Assembly (NCBI GenBank): GCA_022826825.1 | Contig: JAJDUD010000063.1 | Span: 1 to 64,000, forward strand | From: Acidobacteriota bacterium | Lineage (GTDB): Bacteria > Acidobacteriota > Vicinamibacteria > Marinacidobacterales > Marinacidobacteraceae | Length of the DNA stretch: 64,000 bases | Direction of reading: 5' to 3' | Shown here: positions 37,215 to 44,548 of the stretch, one piece after another | Layout of the letters: every line of letters begins with the position of its first letter | Numbering within the stretch: the first letter of the stretch is position 1 | Made by a program: the position numbers and the translations under genes | The notes under the pieces: model-generated | Database searches by the model: none | Seen by the model: the letters and a program-made list of their open reading frames with translations, nothing else | What the model was told of the DNA's origin: nothing

Positions 37215-40200
37215 ATGAGGACGCATCGTCTGCCGCCGCTCCTGATGGTCGGGGGCGCCTTCGCGGTCTTCGCGGCCGGACTCGCGGATGCCGCGAGCCG
37301 GTTCGCCACCTTCCCGGGCACCGTCCACACCGCGCTGGCGGCGTGCGCCGCGCTGCTCCTCCTCCTCGCGCTGATCCGGCGTGACCTGCTGCGTCCCGGC
37401 AGCCGGCGGATCACCTTGATCCTGGCCGCCGCGGCTCTCGTGGCGCTCTCCTGCCGCATTCCGCTCAGCCGGACGATCACCGCGGGACCCGAGTCGGCTT
37501 CCCGGGCCGCGGATCGGGTGGACGCCTTTCTCGCCGACCTCACCCGGGAGGTGGGGGATGCCGCCTACCTGGTCGCGCGGACGGCGCCGGTGGCCGCCGC
37601 GCTGGAAGGTTCGGACGCCGGCGGAACGGAATCACGCGCCTTCCGCGCCCTCTCCGAGGGCTCGCTTCCCGGAACCGGGATCGGAGGCGGCGGCGCCACC
37701 CTCTATGACCGGCAGCTGCGTCCGGTGGCGTGGTCGGGGGGCAATCCGGATTTCGAGGAGGCGCTCGCCGCAGTGTTTCCCGACGGAGTCCGGGCAGAAC
37801 ACTGCCCCGACCCCGCGTTTCCCCTCTTCGTGTACAGCGAAGGCGGCCGGCGCAGCTACCTGGCCGCCGCCGAATGCACCCGGAATCTGCTCGGGGTGGT
37901 CACCGTGGAGGTGCCGGTCCGCGAGGCGTCTCCCCCCTCGTCGGGCGCCGCGCCGCTCTCGGCGCTCGAGTTCGCCGCCGGAAGAGGACTCGAGACGCAG
38001 TTCCTGGATGGCGCCGCGGACCTGGAGGCTCTGGCTCACCTCTTCGAGCGCCGCGGTGATCGTTTCGTGGACGGCGCCGGGGACGCGCAGCGCTATTTCT
38101 TCGCCCTCCGCGCCTACGACGGTCAGTTGCTCGGCGCCGCCAGCACTGCCGTGGCTCCGGCGGCGGCGCGCCGCGCGGAGCGCGAAGCCGAAGCCGCGCT
38201 CTACGCAACGCTGGCTCTCCTGCTCGGGATCCTGACCGCTCTCCCGTATCTCCGGCGCTCCGGAGACCTCGGAACGCTGGCAGCGATCTGGACGCTGCGA
38301 TTCAGTCTCTCCGCGCTGCTTGGGACCCTCCCCTCCGGCCCCGGCGCCGCGCTTCCGGGTTTCCTCTCGGATACGCCCCTCCTGCCGGTGCTGGGCGACT
38401 CGCCCCTCATGGCGGTCGTGACCGCGGCGGCCGTGCTGGTTTCGGCGCGGATCGTCGCCATCCGGCTCCGTCCCGGCTCCGGCAGCAAGACGCCGGGAGG
38501 AGTTCACGCCCTGCTGCGTGGTCTCGGCGCCGGCGGGGCCGCGGTCATGGCCGCCGCCCTTGTCCGGAGCGCCGGGTTTTCGGGTGGCGCTCCGCTTACC
38601 CCGACCTGGGCTCTCCACACCCGCTGGCCGGAGGTCCTCGGCTGGGCCGCCCTGCTGCTCGCCCTGGCCGGACTCCTGCTGCTCCTCCAGAGCCTTCTCC
38701 GGCCGGAGGTCCCGGTACTGGTGGCCGCCGCCGCCGTCGTTGCGGTTGGCGTCGCGTTCCTGCCCGGCGGCTCTCTGCTGTTCGCCGGGCTTCCCTTGCT
38801 GGCCGGCGCCGGAGTGGCCTTCTGGCGCCGCGGACGGCTGTCGCTCAGACATCTCCGGCAACCGTTGCTCGCGCATGAACCCGGGTTCTCGTTCCTCGTG
38901 GCCTTCCTGCTCTTCGCCGTCCCTCCGACCCTCCTGTATCCGGCGATGGCGTGGCACGAGGACAACGTCCGCCAGCGTTACGCGCTGGACGCGGCGCCGG
39001 TCCAGACCCTGAGACACCGCTTTGCGGTTTGCCACGCGCTCGAGGAGGCGACGCGCACGCTCGACGGCGAAGCCGCTTCGCTGGCCCGACTTCGGCCGGA
39101 CAGCGCCTATCGGCTGTGGCTGTTGACCGGGCTACCCCGTTTGACGGTCGCGAGCGCACTGGAAGTTCGGGGACCGTCCGGTGAGCGCTCGCGATTCGGC
39201 GTTGGTCTGCCCCGCCGGCCCGATCCTCCGTCTTCGGCCCCCTCTCCCCCCCGCTGGAGTCCCATCCCCGGATGCGAAGTGGAATCCGGTGTCGAGGCGG
39301 TCCTCGAAACCGAGCGCCAGTTCCCCTCGGGGGCCAACGTGACCCTGCGGGTTGCCGACCGCGCCTCGGAGATTCCCTTCCTCCCCCGGGCCGCGGGAAT
39401 TGCAGATCACTTCCTGCTTCGCGGCGACGCGGCCCCTGCCGTGTTTCGCGGAAGAGACCTCCGGCTCAGCCGCCGCTCCGCCGCTACCCCGGAACCCGAC
39501 GAAGGGCGGGTCGAGCTCGGCGTCCTGGTGCATGGCGAGCCTTTCGTGATTTCCTGGCGGCGGACCGGACTCGCCGACCACGCCGGCGCACTCCTCGGCT
39601 GGGGCTTCCTGGCGGCCCTGATCGCCCTGCTGGTGGCGGTCGCCGCGCGCGCCCGCCTCCTCTTCCCGCACCGGGAAGGCCGGGTCCGGAGAAGGAGCTT
39701 CCAGATGCAGTTGACGGAAGCGCTGGCCGCGGCCGTCCTCATCGCGATTCTGGGGGTCGCCGTCTTCGCACAGCAGCGTCTCGGAGTGCTTCTCGAGTCC
39801 GCGAGCGACCGGGAAGCCGTTTCCCGCTCCTTCTCGGTGCAACGGGTGGCGCAGGAACTCGCCGCCCTCGATCCACTGATTCCGGGCGAGGAACTCGCCT
39901 TGCGGCTCGCCCAGGCGGCGGACCAGCTCGATACGGATGCCGCGCTCTACAACGGCGGTGAACTGGTCGCGGTCAGCCGTCCCGAACTGGCGCAGACGGG
40001 GCTTCTCCCACCGCGTCCGCCACCCGCGGCGATTCTGCCCTCCGCGTCTCCCGGTCCTTTCCTGAGCATCCAGGATGCCGGGTCGCTGCGGTACCGCGTC
40101 GTCTGGATCCACCTCGACACCCCCGCCCGGCTGCACGGTCCCCTGCTGCTGGCCGTTCCGTTGCCGGCGGACGAGGCTGCCCGCCTCGAGAGCGTCCGGG

Positions 40201-41159
40201 CCATCCAGCGAACCCTCATTCTCGGGAGCGGGTCGCTGGCGCTGATCTTCGCCATCGTGCTGCCCGCGCTGGTCGCGCGGCGCCTGGCCGCCCCCATCAG
40301 GGGACTCGCCCGCGCGACCGGCCGGATCGCCGACGGCGATCTTCAGGCCCGGGTTCCCGTACACGGCACGCTGACCGAGTTGCGGCTGCTCGCGGCCAGC
40401 GTGGAACGGCTGGTGCGGCGGATTCCCGACGTCCGCCGGCAGATGCGCGAGGAAGCGGCGGCCGATCTTGCGAGGCGCGTCGCCCACGACATCAAGAACG
40501 CCCTCGCCCCGATCGGACTGGCGGCGGACTACATCCGGCGGGTGCTCAGGGAACCACGCGGCCGCGACCCACAGCAGGCAGTGGACGAAGGCGTCTCCGA
40601 AATCCTCAGTCAGGTGGAGCGACTCCGGCGCATTTCCTCGGAGTTTTCCGCCCTCGGAGCCCCGCTTCGGCTCCAGGAAACGGACCTGACGAAGTTGGTC
40701 GAAGAGACCGTCGCCCCGTATCGCCGGCCCCACGCGCGGCCGCGGGTCCGCTTCCTGGGCTCACCGACGCCGACGGCGCGGGTCGATCCCGAGATCGTGG
40801 CGCGGATCGTCGAGAACCTCCTGCAGAACGCGGTCGAGGCCACCCACGACTTTCCGGAAATCCCCCCGGAGGAGGCGGAGGTCTCGGTGCGGGTGCTTCC
40901 GGTACGCCGCGACCGATGGATCCGCATCGATGTGGAGGACAACGGCCCAGGCGTCCCGAAAGGACTCCGCGAGCGCATCTTCGACGCCGCGTTCTCCACC
41001 AGGACCCGGGGATCGGGGCTCGGGCTCGCGAACGCCCGCCGCTTCACCGAGGCGCATGGCGGGAAAGTCAGCGCCCGCGCCCGCGCCGACCGGAGGTCCG
41101 GCCTGCTCCTCATCGTGGAGCTTCCGGTGGACGGGCCACGCGAGAAGGACACGTCATGA
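37215..41159 (+). CDS. Large multi-pass sensor histidine kinase (NtrY-like)
   Basis: The product has about 1314 residues. It has several N-terminal membrane helices (LLMVGGAFAVFAAGLA; ALAACAALLLLLALI), an extracytoplasmic segment (about 90-330), a second block of helices (about 330-560), another soluble region and a further membrane pair. Then come HAMP (ARRLAAPIRGLARATGRIAD), the phosphoacceptor His in ARRVAHDIKNALAPIGLAAD, the N-box NLLQNAVEATHD, and G-boxes DNGPGVPKG and GSGLGLANARRF. HDIKNALAPI is the NtrY/HisKA type. No response regulator is adjacent. The ATG at 37215 is used; GTG 37179 would add 12 residues. Its stop overlaps the next gene (ATGA). Confidence 0.88.
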   Translation: MRTHRLPPLLMVGGAFAVFAAGLADAASRFATFPGTVHTALAACAALLLLLALIRRDLLRPGSRRITLILAAAALVALSCRIPLSRTITAGPESASRAADRVDAFLADLTREVGDAAYLVARTAPVAAALEGSDAGGTESRAFRALSEGSLPGTGIGGGGATLYDRQLRPVAWSGGNPDFEEALAAVFPDGVRAEHCPDPAFPLFVYSEGGRRSYLAAAECTRNLLGVVTVEVPVREASPPSSGAAPLSALEFAAGRGLETQFLDGAADLEALAHLFERRGDRFVDGAGDAQRYFFALRAYDGQLLGAASTAVAPAAARRAEREAEAALYATLALLLGILTALPYLRRSGDLGTLAAIWTLRFSLSALLGTLPSGPGAALPGFLSDTPLLPVLGDSPLMAVVTAAAVLVSARIVAIRLRPGSGSKTPGGVHALLRGLGAGGAAVMAAALVRSAGFSGGAPLTPTWALHTRWPEVLGWAALLLALAGLLLLLQSLLRPEVPVLVAAAAVVAVGVAFLPGGSLLFAGLPLLAGAGVAFWRRGRLSLRHLRQPLLAHEPGFSFLVAFLLFAVPPTLLYPAMAWHEDNVRQRYALDAAPVQTLRHRFAVCHALEEATRTLDGEAASLARLRPDSAYRLWLLTGLPRLTVASALEVRGPSGERSRFGVGLPRRPDPPSSAPSPPRWSPIPGCEVESGVEAVLETERQFPSGANVTLRVADRASEIPFLPRAAGIADHFLLRGDAAPAVFRGRDLRLSRRSAATPEPDEGRVELGVLVHGEPFVISWRRTGLADHAGALLGWGFLAALIALLVAVAARARLLFPHREGRVRRRSFQMQLTEALAAAVLIAILGVAVFAQQRLGVLLESASDREAVSRSFSVQRVAQELAALDPLIPGEELALRLAQAADQLDTDAALYNGGELVAVSRPELAQTGLLPPRPPPAAILPSASPGPFLSIQDAGSLRYRVVWIHLDTPARLHGPLLLAVPLPADEAARLESVRAIQRTLILGSGSLALIFAIVLPALVARRLAAPIRGLARATGRIADGDLQARVPVHGTLTELRLLAASVERLVRRIPDVRRQMREEAAADLARRVAHDIKNALAPIGLAADYIRRVLREPRGRDPQQAVDEGVSEILSQVERLRRISSEFSALGAPLRLQETDLTKLVEETVAPYRRPHARPRVRFLGSPTPTARVDPEIVARIVENLLQNAVEATHDFPEIPPEEAEVSVRVLPVRRDRWIRIDVEDNGPGVPKGLRERIFDAAFSTRTRGSGLGLANARRFTEAHGGKVSARARADRRSGLLLIVELPVDGPREKDTS

Positions 41160-41650
41160 GCGCCGCCACCGGATCGCGGGGCGCCCGCCGGATCCTCCGC
41201 CTGCTTGCCGGGACGATGCTGGCGGGAGCGACGTGCGCTCCCTCACTGCCACCGCCGGACGGTCTCGAAGAGATTCTCGGGCGCTTCCGGCGCACGTTCG
41301 AAGAGGCCGACGCCCGCCATCTCGAGGGTCTCTATCCGTCGGGTTGGGCCCTCGTGGCGCTGGCCGGGGAAACCCGTCGCAGCGCTTCCGCGGATGAACT
41401 GCGGCGCGGGCTGGACCGGTTCTTCCGGAACCGGACGCCGATCAACTACGAGGAGCACCCGCCGTCCATTCGCCGCGCGGCGGACGGCGGCTATGTTCTG
41501 TTCGTTCCCGAATGGACGAGCATGGCCACCGGCACCGACCGCTACGTGGTGGAGGCCTTTCGGATCGGTCTGGAACGCGTCGCCGGTGGGCCGGCGACCG
41601 GTTCGTCTCCCCGCTGGCAAATTCGCGAGTTCACCGCCTGGACCCGGTAG
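41156..41650 (+). CDS. Small exported NTF2-like protein (DUF4440/SnoaL type)
   Basis: The product has 164 residues. The N-terminus (RRILRLLAGTMLAGATC) is a signal sequence; ATC at the putative cleavage site is a poor lipobox. The body (LEEILGRFRRTFEEADARHL; GYVLFVPEWTSMATGTDRYV) has the helix-then-strand order of NTF2-like proteins. It overlaps the histidine kinase by 4 bases, so it is probably co-translated and might modulate its sensing. The function is unknown. Confidence 0.6.
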   Translation: MSAATGSRGARRILRLLAGTMLAGATCAPSLPPPDGLEEILGRFRRTFEEADARHLEGLYPSGWALVALAGETRRSASADELRRGLDRFFRNRTPINYEEHPPSIRRAADGGYVLFVPEWTSMATGTDRYVVEAFRIGLERVAGGPATGSSPRWQIREFTAWTR

Positions 41651-41695
41651 GCATCGGGGGCTCGGGTGAGGGAGCCCCGGAAGCGTTCCGGCCGG

Positions 41696-42517
41696 CTACG
41701 GAGTGTCCGCCCGGTGGTCGCCGGTCGCCCGGGAACCGGCGCGCCCCAGCGTCACCTGGTCCGGTTCCCGTGAACGACGCGACGACGAGCGGACGAGCCG
41801 GCCGCCCAGACCGCGAAGCCCGCGGATCAACGGCGACGCCGCGTATCCGAAGGCGAGCACCAGGAACATCGCGACCGGTTCCGCAATCGTGGCCACGATG
41901 AACACCGCCAGCACGACCAGCATCCGGTGGGACTGGGGTTTTCGTCCGGTCTGGTTCTTGAAGCTCGGGTAGCGCACCGGGCTGTTCATCAGCAGGGCGA
42001 GCCCGAGCGTTCCGAACAGGCAGCCCGCCGCCGCCAGTGAATGCTCGGGCGGCGCCGGATGCCAGAAGGTCACCGCGCCGACCACCGCCGCCGCAGCCGG
42101 CGAGGACATCCCCGTGTAGTAGCGGGGATCGGTACTGAGCCGCCCCACGTTGAACCGGGCGAGACGGACGGCGGCGCAGATCGTGAACAGCGCGGCCACC
42201 AGCCAACCGGTCTGCGGCCAGCGATGCAGCACCCACGCGTACGCCAGTACCGCCGGCGCCACCCCGAAGGAGACCACGTCCGCGAGGGAATCCAGCTCAC
42301 GGCCGAACTCGCTGGTGGCGCCGGCAAAGCGGGCCACCCGGCCGTCCACCACGTCCGCGAGGATGGCAAAGCCGATGATGAGTCCGGCGCTGCCGAACTC
42401 CCCCCGGAAGCTCTGCACGATGGAGAAGAAGCCGAGGAAAATGTTGCCGACGGTGAACACCGCCGGAAGCAGAAACACCCCCCGGCGCGTCCGGAGTTGC
42501 TGGCGCTTCACTCCCAC
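41696..42517 (-). CDS. pssA: CDP-diacylglycerol-serine O-phosphatidyltransferase
   Basis: The product has 273 residues. The CDP-alcohol phosphotransferase motif is complete: DVVDGRVARFAGATSEFGRE followed by LDSLADVV. Seven or so hydrophobic helices are present. It makes phosphatidylserine from CDP-diacylglycerol and serine. It overlaps the upstream phosphatidylserine decarboxylase gene by 10 bases, so the two steps to phosphatidylethanolamine are co-expressed. The GTG at 42517 is used; GTG 42511 is equally possible. A C-terminal tail after the last helix is Arg-rich. Confidence 0.95.
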   Translation of the reverse strand: MGVKRQQLRTRRGVFLLPAVFTVGNIFLGFFSIVQSFRGEFGSAGLIIGFAILADVVDGRVARFAGATSEFGRELDSLADVVSFGVAPAVLAYAWVLHRWPQTGWLVAALFTICAAVRLARFNVGRLSTDPRYYTGMSSPAAAAVVGAVTFWHPAPPEHSLAAAGCLFGTLGLALLMNSPVRYPSFKNQTGRKPQSHRMLVVLAVFIVATIAEPVAMFLVLAFGYAASPLIRGLRGLGGRLVRSSSRRSREPDQVTLGRAGSRATGDHRADTP

Positions 42518-43149
42518 TTCCCGATGACGCTCAGCCCGCCGCGCACCCGATCTCCGGGGCGGACGGAGAGGGTGACACCCGGCGGCAGGAGCAGATCGGT
42601 CCTCGACCCGAAACGGATGAGCCCGAAGCGCTCGCCCCGGGCGAGCCGATCCCCGGCCCGGACCCGGCAGACGATGCGCCGGGCGACGACTCCGGCGATC
42701 TGACGGATCCGGATCGTGCCCCGCTCGGTCGTCATCTCCAACTCGTTGCGCTCGTTGCGCTCGGCGGCATCTTTCCGGAAGGCCGCCTTGAACGCCCCCT
42801 GACGATAGCGCACCGCCCGTATCTCCCCCGCAGCCGGCGCCCGGTTGATGTGGACGTCGAAGATCGAGAGAAAAATACTCACGCGCTGGGTTCCGGGCTC
42901 ACCCTCGTCCTCGGGTCCGGCCTCGGTGACCCGGCCGTCCGCGGGAGCCAGCACCGCCGCCGCATCGCCCGGCGGATGCCTCTCCGGATCCCGGAAGAAG
43001 AACGTGCAGAAACCGGCGCCGGCCAGCAGTATCCAGCCGGCCCAGGCCAAGACCTCGCCGCCGGCGCCGGCCGTGGCCAGCGCGAGGACCGCCCCAAAGA
43101 GCGGGACCGCCACGAAGACCCTGCCCTCCGGGGCGATCGGGAGTCTCAT
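42508..43149 (-). CDS. psd: Phosphatidylserine decarboxylase proenzyme (short, archaeal-type family)
   Basis: The product has 213 residues, the size of the small Psd family. It has LAPADGRVTEAG and FLSIFDVHINRAP motifs, and the self-cleavage Gly-Ser in LIRFGSRTDLLLP, where the Ser becomes the pyruvoyl group. An N-terminal membrane pair (FVAVPLFGAVLALATAG; VLAWAGWILLAGAGF) anchors it. It decarboxylates phosphatidylserine to phosphatidylethanolamine. It precedes and overlaps pssA. Confidence 0.95.
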   Translation of the reverse strand: MRLPIAPEGRVFVAVPLFGAVLALATAGAGGEVLAWAGWILLAGAGFCTFFFRDPERHPPGDAAAVLAPADGRVTEAGPEDEGEPGTQRVSIFLSIFDVHINRAPAAGEIRAVRYRQGAFKAAFRKDAAERNERNELEMTTERGTIRIRQIAGVVARRIVCRVRAGDRLARGERFGLIRFGSRTDLLLPPGVTLSVRPGDRVRGGLSVIGKWE

Positions 43150-43224
43150 GTGCCCGGCGGGGCCACTCGGCCGCCTGCTGCGGGGTTCGTCAGGTCCGTG
43201 GGTCCCGTCGGTCGTTCCGGCCCG

Positions 43225-43470
43225 TCACGACGACGCCGCGAGCGCGGCGATCCGGTCCTTGAGGGCCAGCTTGCGCTTCTTCATGACCGCGGCTTCGTGC
43301 TGCTGGAGGGGTGAGAGGTGGCCGTACTTGGTGAGTTCCTCGAGCTTCTCGTCGAGTTCCCGGTGTCGCCGGATCAGTTCCTCAAGATCGGGCGCCGCCG
43401 CGGATGGGACTGCCGGTTCCGGGGCGGCCGACGCGCGCGTATCCGTCTCGATCTGATCTTCGTGTTTCAT
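43225..43470 (-). CDS. DUF465/YdcH-like small protein
   Basis: This 81-residue protein starts at ATG 43470. LEELIRRHRELDEKLEELTK and then MKKRKLALKDRIAAL match the DUF465 (YdcH) helical hairpin. The first 28 residues are a low-complexity acidic/alanine lead. Its role is unknown. It lies upstream of psd with a 75-base gap and may be co-transcribed. Confidence 0.75.
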   Translation of the reverse strand: MKHEDQIETDTRASAAPEPAVPSAAAPDLEELIRRHRELDEKLEELTKYGHLSPLQQHEAAVMKKRKLALKDRIAALAASS

Positions 43471-43539
43471 GAAGGCCTCCACAAAGCCGTCCGGACTGCG
43501 CATCCGACACCGCTTCGGACAAACATCACCGAGCCGCCG

Positions 43540-43680
43540 GTGAAGAGAGTGACGCGAGCAGCGAGAACGCCGGTATTCCGGGCGCGGGCGCCGCACGCGG
43601 AAGGAGCCCTGCCCGAAGAACCGGCCGGAGTGCATTCCGGCCGAAACACAACGATGAGGGCCGCGTGACGTCTTCCACAG
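43540..43680. repeat. Palindromic intergenic repeat, relative of the imuB element
   Basis: 33 bases at 43634-43666 match the inverse of 50397-50429 with 2 differences (ATTCC(G/A)...CGAAAC...CAACGATGAGGGCCGCG). The left part (GCCGCCGGTGAAGAGAGTGA; GCCGGTATTCCGG) provides partial inverse arms to CGGAGTGCATTCCGGCC on the right. It lies between divergent DUF465 and the end of tsaB. Confidence 0.55.
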
Positions 43681-43691
43681 GCTGCTTGTAG

Positions 43692-44405
43692 CTATAGGGT
43701 AACGGAACGACCGTGAATATCCGGCTGCCGGAGATAGAGCGGCTCCAGGGTGGTTTCCCCGCGGCGCGCCGCGAGAAGCCCCAGACGGAGCGCGGCGGCC
43801 GCCAGCGCCCGCCGCTCTTCCACGATCTCGATGTCCGGGCGCCCGCGGGCAATCACGTCGCGATAGCGCAGCACCGCCGGCCCGCAGATCCGAACGGCGC
43901 CGTGCTCCCCCGCCCGGCGCGCGGTGTCTTCGGGGAGCAGGCGGCAGGGTCCCCGGACGAGCGCGTCCGGACCCGCCCCGTCGTAGAGGGCCGCGAAGAG
44001 TTCACCCCTCAGCGCGTCCACGATCACCAGCCGGCGGAGCGCGGAACCGCTCGCGGCCGCATCCGCGAGGGCGGCCGCATCGAGGCTCGAGACGCCGGCG
44101 GCCCGGATGCCGGCGGCCAGCGCGAACCCCTGCGCGGTGGCGAGGCCGATCCGCAGGCCGGTGAACGAACCCGGTCCCCGGGTCGCAACCAGCAGGGCGA
44201 GGTCGCGGGTTTCGAGCCCCGCCCGCGCCATGACGCGGCGGATCGCGGGCAGCAGATTCCGCGAGTGGAGCTTCGAGGGTTGGAAGGACTCGACGGCCTC
44301 ACCGGTCACGGCGCCGCCCGGGCCGGCGAACCCCAGGGCGACGCTTCCGAGCGTGCCGGTCGTATCGAGGGCCAGCACCGGTCCGGAGATCGGCGCCGCC
44401 ACCAC
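43692..44405 (-). CDS. tsaB: tRNA N6-threonylcarbamoyladenosine biosynthesis protein TsaB
   Basis: The product is about 237 residues from GTG 44405. It has the ASKHA-fold start VLALDTTGTLGSVALGF and the TsaB-specific SKLHSRNLLPAIRRVMARAG, followed by ATRGPGSFTGLRIGLATAQG. It partners TsaD and TsaE in making t6A37 in ANN-decoding tRNAs. It diverges from mutS with a 143-base gap. An N-terminal extension to 44591 is possible but lacks family similarity. Confidence 0.95.
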   Translation of the reverse strand: MVAAPISGPVLALDTTGTLGSVALGFAGPGGAVTGEAVESFQPSKLHSRNLLPAIRRVMARAGLETRDLALLVATRGPGSFTGLRIGLATAQGFALAAGIRAAGVSSLDAAALADAAASGSALRRLVIVDALRGELFAALYDGAGPDALVRGPCRLLPEDTARRAGEHGAVRICGPAVLRYRDVIARGRPDIEIVEERRALAAAALRLGLLAARRGETTLEPLYLRQPDIHGRSVTL

Positions 44406-44548
44406 GGACCCGGAATCCAACTCTGGCAATACGCGGGAAATCCTAGTCGGAGCGACGGCCTCTGGCCGGCCTCGCGCAGGAGCGCGAAACCAGCCGCGAT
44501 CTCCCTTGCCCCTTCCCGGAATGGCCGGCTCCAAGGCACAATCGCCGC

